A DNA stretch of 64,000 nucleotides from Xestospongia muta (taxonomy: Eukaryota > Porifera > Demospongiae > Haplosclerida > Petrosiidae), in the NCBI GenBank assembly GCA_963693285.1, contig OY848921.1, forward strand, positions 310,001 to 374,000, read 5' to 3'. Positions 61,647 to 64,000 of this stretch are shown piece after piece (position 1 is the first letter of the stretch; the number at the start of each line of letters is the position of its first letter). Made by a program: the position numbers and the translations under genes. Below the pieces are notes generated by a model. It worked only from the letters and a program-made list of their open reading frames with translations, was not told where the DNA came from and did no database searches.

Positions 61647-64000
61647 ATGAGCAGTGAATTTCGTGACATTGTTTTCCAAGCAGCTCGAAGTCTTCGTCAA
61701 GAAGAGAGTCAGGACTTAGTGTACCTCTACGATTTATCACCGAACTTCAAGGACTCAAGACCTATTGACGTCTTGATGCAGCTTGAAGTCCTGCAGAGGA
61801 TATCAGAATCCAACCCAGAGACACTTGCTAATGTTTTAGAAAGAGTAAAGAGATTTGATCTTGCAAAAGACGTTCGAAAATGGATGAAACAAGGTAAAAA
61901 GAAGAAAGTGAAAAGATCAGCAACAGTTCCTCATGCTCCTACATCCCAGTTCTTACATGCAGAGGTAGCCATTAGTAAGATGACAACAGAACATCTTATA
62001 CATCGCCTTCATGTACTACAAGGACACATCGAGTTATGGTCCTCAAACTGTGATGTTTCACCTGAACTCAATGATGCTATTCAGTTATGTTCACGTGTAA
62101 CTACGAACCTATCAACAATTGAAAAGAAAATAGGACCTAGTCGTTACACTAGAAATTTAAGAAGTACTCCTAGTAGCAGTGATGAAGAGATGTCACTGCA
62201 TTCATCTTTCACTAGTACTGGTTCTACAGGTATGACTATAACATGATGTGTGTAATAAGCTTAGATATTTTTGGAATTTTAGGTTGTACAAGATTAGAAT
62301 TACAACTAGAACAACAGCAACAACACCGTGTTAAAGAACAAGTATCTCATCCACCAAAAAGTAAGTAGATGGTTATGATTAAGGACTGTTACTTACTCCC
62401 TTTTTAGTTAAAAGGGAAGTTCACAACAGGATGTGTACTAATACTTCAATGAGAGTACCAATACCATTGGTAGGTCTATTACCAAAGACAGTTATAGTAG
62501 AAGATCATGAGCACACTGGATCTGGTAGTGATAGTGGATTTAGTGATGTCAAACAATTCTTAAAACCAAGGCAGCCATGTCCTGTTTTAGTAACTCCACA
62601 AGAAGAGACAGTTGACGAAGGCATCTATGATCACCCACCTATAGGGCTACTAAGATATATGACGCTACATAAAAAAGAAGTGACCACAAGTGAATATGCC
62701 ACACTAGGAGGAACTTATGTCACAACAACAGATAAATGTTGTGAGGAAACACAACAGCAAGGTCAGTTTTTTAAAACAAATTTTGAATTTGTAAAGGGAA
62801 ACTACATGGTAACAGTTGACATCCTCCTACACCATTTTTAGTATAATTATTGTCCAGTCAGTTATTGTGAGTAAATTATTGTTATTTTTGTCTCTACAGA
62901 TGATGACCCTTATGATGAAGTTCGATATACAACAGGTGATGACCCTTATGATGTAGTTCAATATACGACAACAACAAATAAATGTTTTGGAGAAACACAG
63001 GAACAAGGTTTGTTTTTTTATTCTAGTATACTAATAATCTTCTTAACACAAGTTTTCCTCCTGGCACACACAGCATGCCAGGTGGTCCTATAATCATTTT
63101 GGCCAACATGTTATGTATATAAATGTAATGGCCTGCAGGATTGGGGTCAATTACATGAGAATGATTACGATTGTGATTACAGTAAAAATAAATGTAGCTG
63201 ACTGTAATTGATAATGATTACAATTGTAATCAGCCAAAACCCTGGTACTAATGGGTTATGTTTGTTTTCATTGCTTTAATATATTGTAGTAGGCAAATCC
63301 AACAATATGTAACTGTTGTTGTACTTATCAAAAAACCTATCACTAGTAAACAGTAGATATTAAGCTAAGCGAACAGTACCTATATGTAAAGTCACAAAAT
63401 GAACAGTCAATTGACTGTTCATTTCGTGACTTCACATATAGTAAAATTGACTTAATACAAGGCAAACAGCTTTTATACTTACAAGACATAAACAAAAGAC
63501 ACTAATCTTTGAGGCAAACACTGATATTTAACAACGAGAAGACATTGAATTAAGCAAACAGTAACTAGATGTGAATAAACTAAAGGGCAACATATAGTAA
63601 GTACTGGGATTAAATCAAATTTATATGAACTATATACTACAGAATACACTGGTTCTATAGTGGACAATAAGGAAAGAAGGATGGCCTAATATAGAAGGTA
63701 CACCTTGTATACATAATATTCCATTTCTTTTAATATTAGACACAAAGCCGCAGAACTATCAACTCATTTCAGTTCCAGATAGTTATGAATATGCACAAGT
63801 GAGGGAACAATCAATTTTATCTTTAAAAGAAAGTAACTTCACAATCAGCCCTTGTGCAACAGGTCAGATTAGTACATACAAATAATTTGCAGTACTATGA
63901 TAAAAAGTGTACAATGTGAATCTTTGTCTAACTTTCACTAACAATATAGAATACATATTTCTTGGTATGTTTGGAAATGATGAAAATCCCAACAGTTTTT
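61647..64000 (+). CDS. Death-effector-like adaptor with phosphotyrosine-motif tail, gene C (3' end outside window)
   Basis: Exons: 61647-62230, 62283-62360, 62408-62761, 62900-63007 and 63740-63862, continuing past the window; introns phase 1. The start ATG at 61647 (MSSEFRDIVFQ) opens the clearest death-effector pattern of the three: FRDIVFQAARSLRQEESQDL, VYLYDLSPNF, LMQLEVLQRISESNPETLAN and VLERVKRFDLAKDVRKW, with RFDL as the RxDL motif. A helical middle follows (EHLIHRLHVLQGHIELW). The tail has tyrosines in GIYDHPP, LRYMTLHKK, SEYATLGG (ITIM-like SxYxxL), a duplicated DDPYDEVRYTT/DDPYDVVQYTT pair, QNYQLISVP and SYEYAQV. Best candidate for a receptor-linked DED adaptor. Confidence 0.8.
63380..63441. 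repeat. 62-bp near-perfect palindrome (foldback element)
   Basis: Two 31-nt arms (starting CTATATGTAAAGTCACAAAA) are reverse complements with two mismatches and no spacer. It lies in a ~730-bp intron of gene C. It may be a foldback/MITE remnant or an RNA hairpin. Confidence 0.85.

Noticed and set aside
63655..63700. Possible extra exon of adaptor C (GWP block resembling gene B)
   Set aside because: The readable frame does not fit the phase-1 junctions; joining 63007 directly to 63740 keeps the frame. It may be a decayed exon.

Overview
The window is eukaryotic and animal. It is AT-rich and gene-dense. Most genes are cut by many very short introns (often 45-60 bp, GT..AG), and neighbouring genes lie 100-250 bp apart. 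The gene content (TRAF-type RING/MATH protein, death-domain and death-effector-like folds, HSPA12-type Hsp70s, SIRT1, TTC28, class I PITP) together with the compactness suggests an early-branching metazoan, most likely a demosponge such as Amphimedon. This is inferred from the sequence, not from a database match.

Layout. 1-11.9 kb: a repeatedly duplicated unit in which an HSPA12-type Hsp70 gene (+) faces the 3' end of a TRAF-like gene (-). There are three Hsp70 copies (intact but cut by the window edge; death-domain-fused and damaged; short relic) and three TRAF 3' ends (two relics, one complete gene). A broken non-LTR retrotransposon lies inside the array. 12-20.5 kb: TTC28 (TPR plus CHAT-like), minus strand. 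20.6-21.6 kb: NOP10, and a convergent selenoprotein H gene with two in-frame TGA codons and a recognisable SECIS element. 21.7-24.9 kb: two tandem four-TM proteins of unknown function. 25.4-30.7 kb: two very similar tandem MFSD8-like transporters. 30.8-32.6 kb: SIRT1. 32.7-38.5 kb, minus strand: EFCAB6-like EF-hand protein, IBA57 and the mitochondrial ATP synthase b subunit. 38.8-49.4 kb, minus: a giant IQ-motif/proline-rich protein with an 8.9-kb exon. 49.5-57.5 kb: PTRH2, a DUF4291 protein, a small charged protein, exonuclease V, a PH/proline-rich protein and a phosphatidylinositol transfer protein, arranged as divergent head-to-head pairs. 57.8-64 kb: three tandem genes, each with an N-terminal death-effector-like helical domain, a helical middle and a disordered tail rich in SH2-type tyrosine motifs; the third runs off the window.

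The most unusual items are (i) the three-gene family of death-effector-like, phosphotyrosine-tail adaptors, (ii) the death domain fused to an HSPA12-like Hsp70, embedded with a TRAF gene in a decaying segmental array, and (iii) a selenoprotein H whose CxxU redox motif reads as UxxU. Parts (i) and (ii) look like lineage-specific innate-immunity or cell-death signalling genes. That functional reading is inference.
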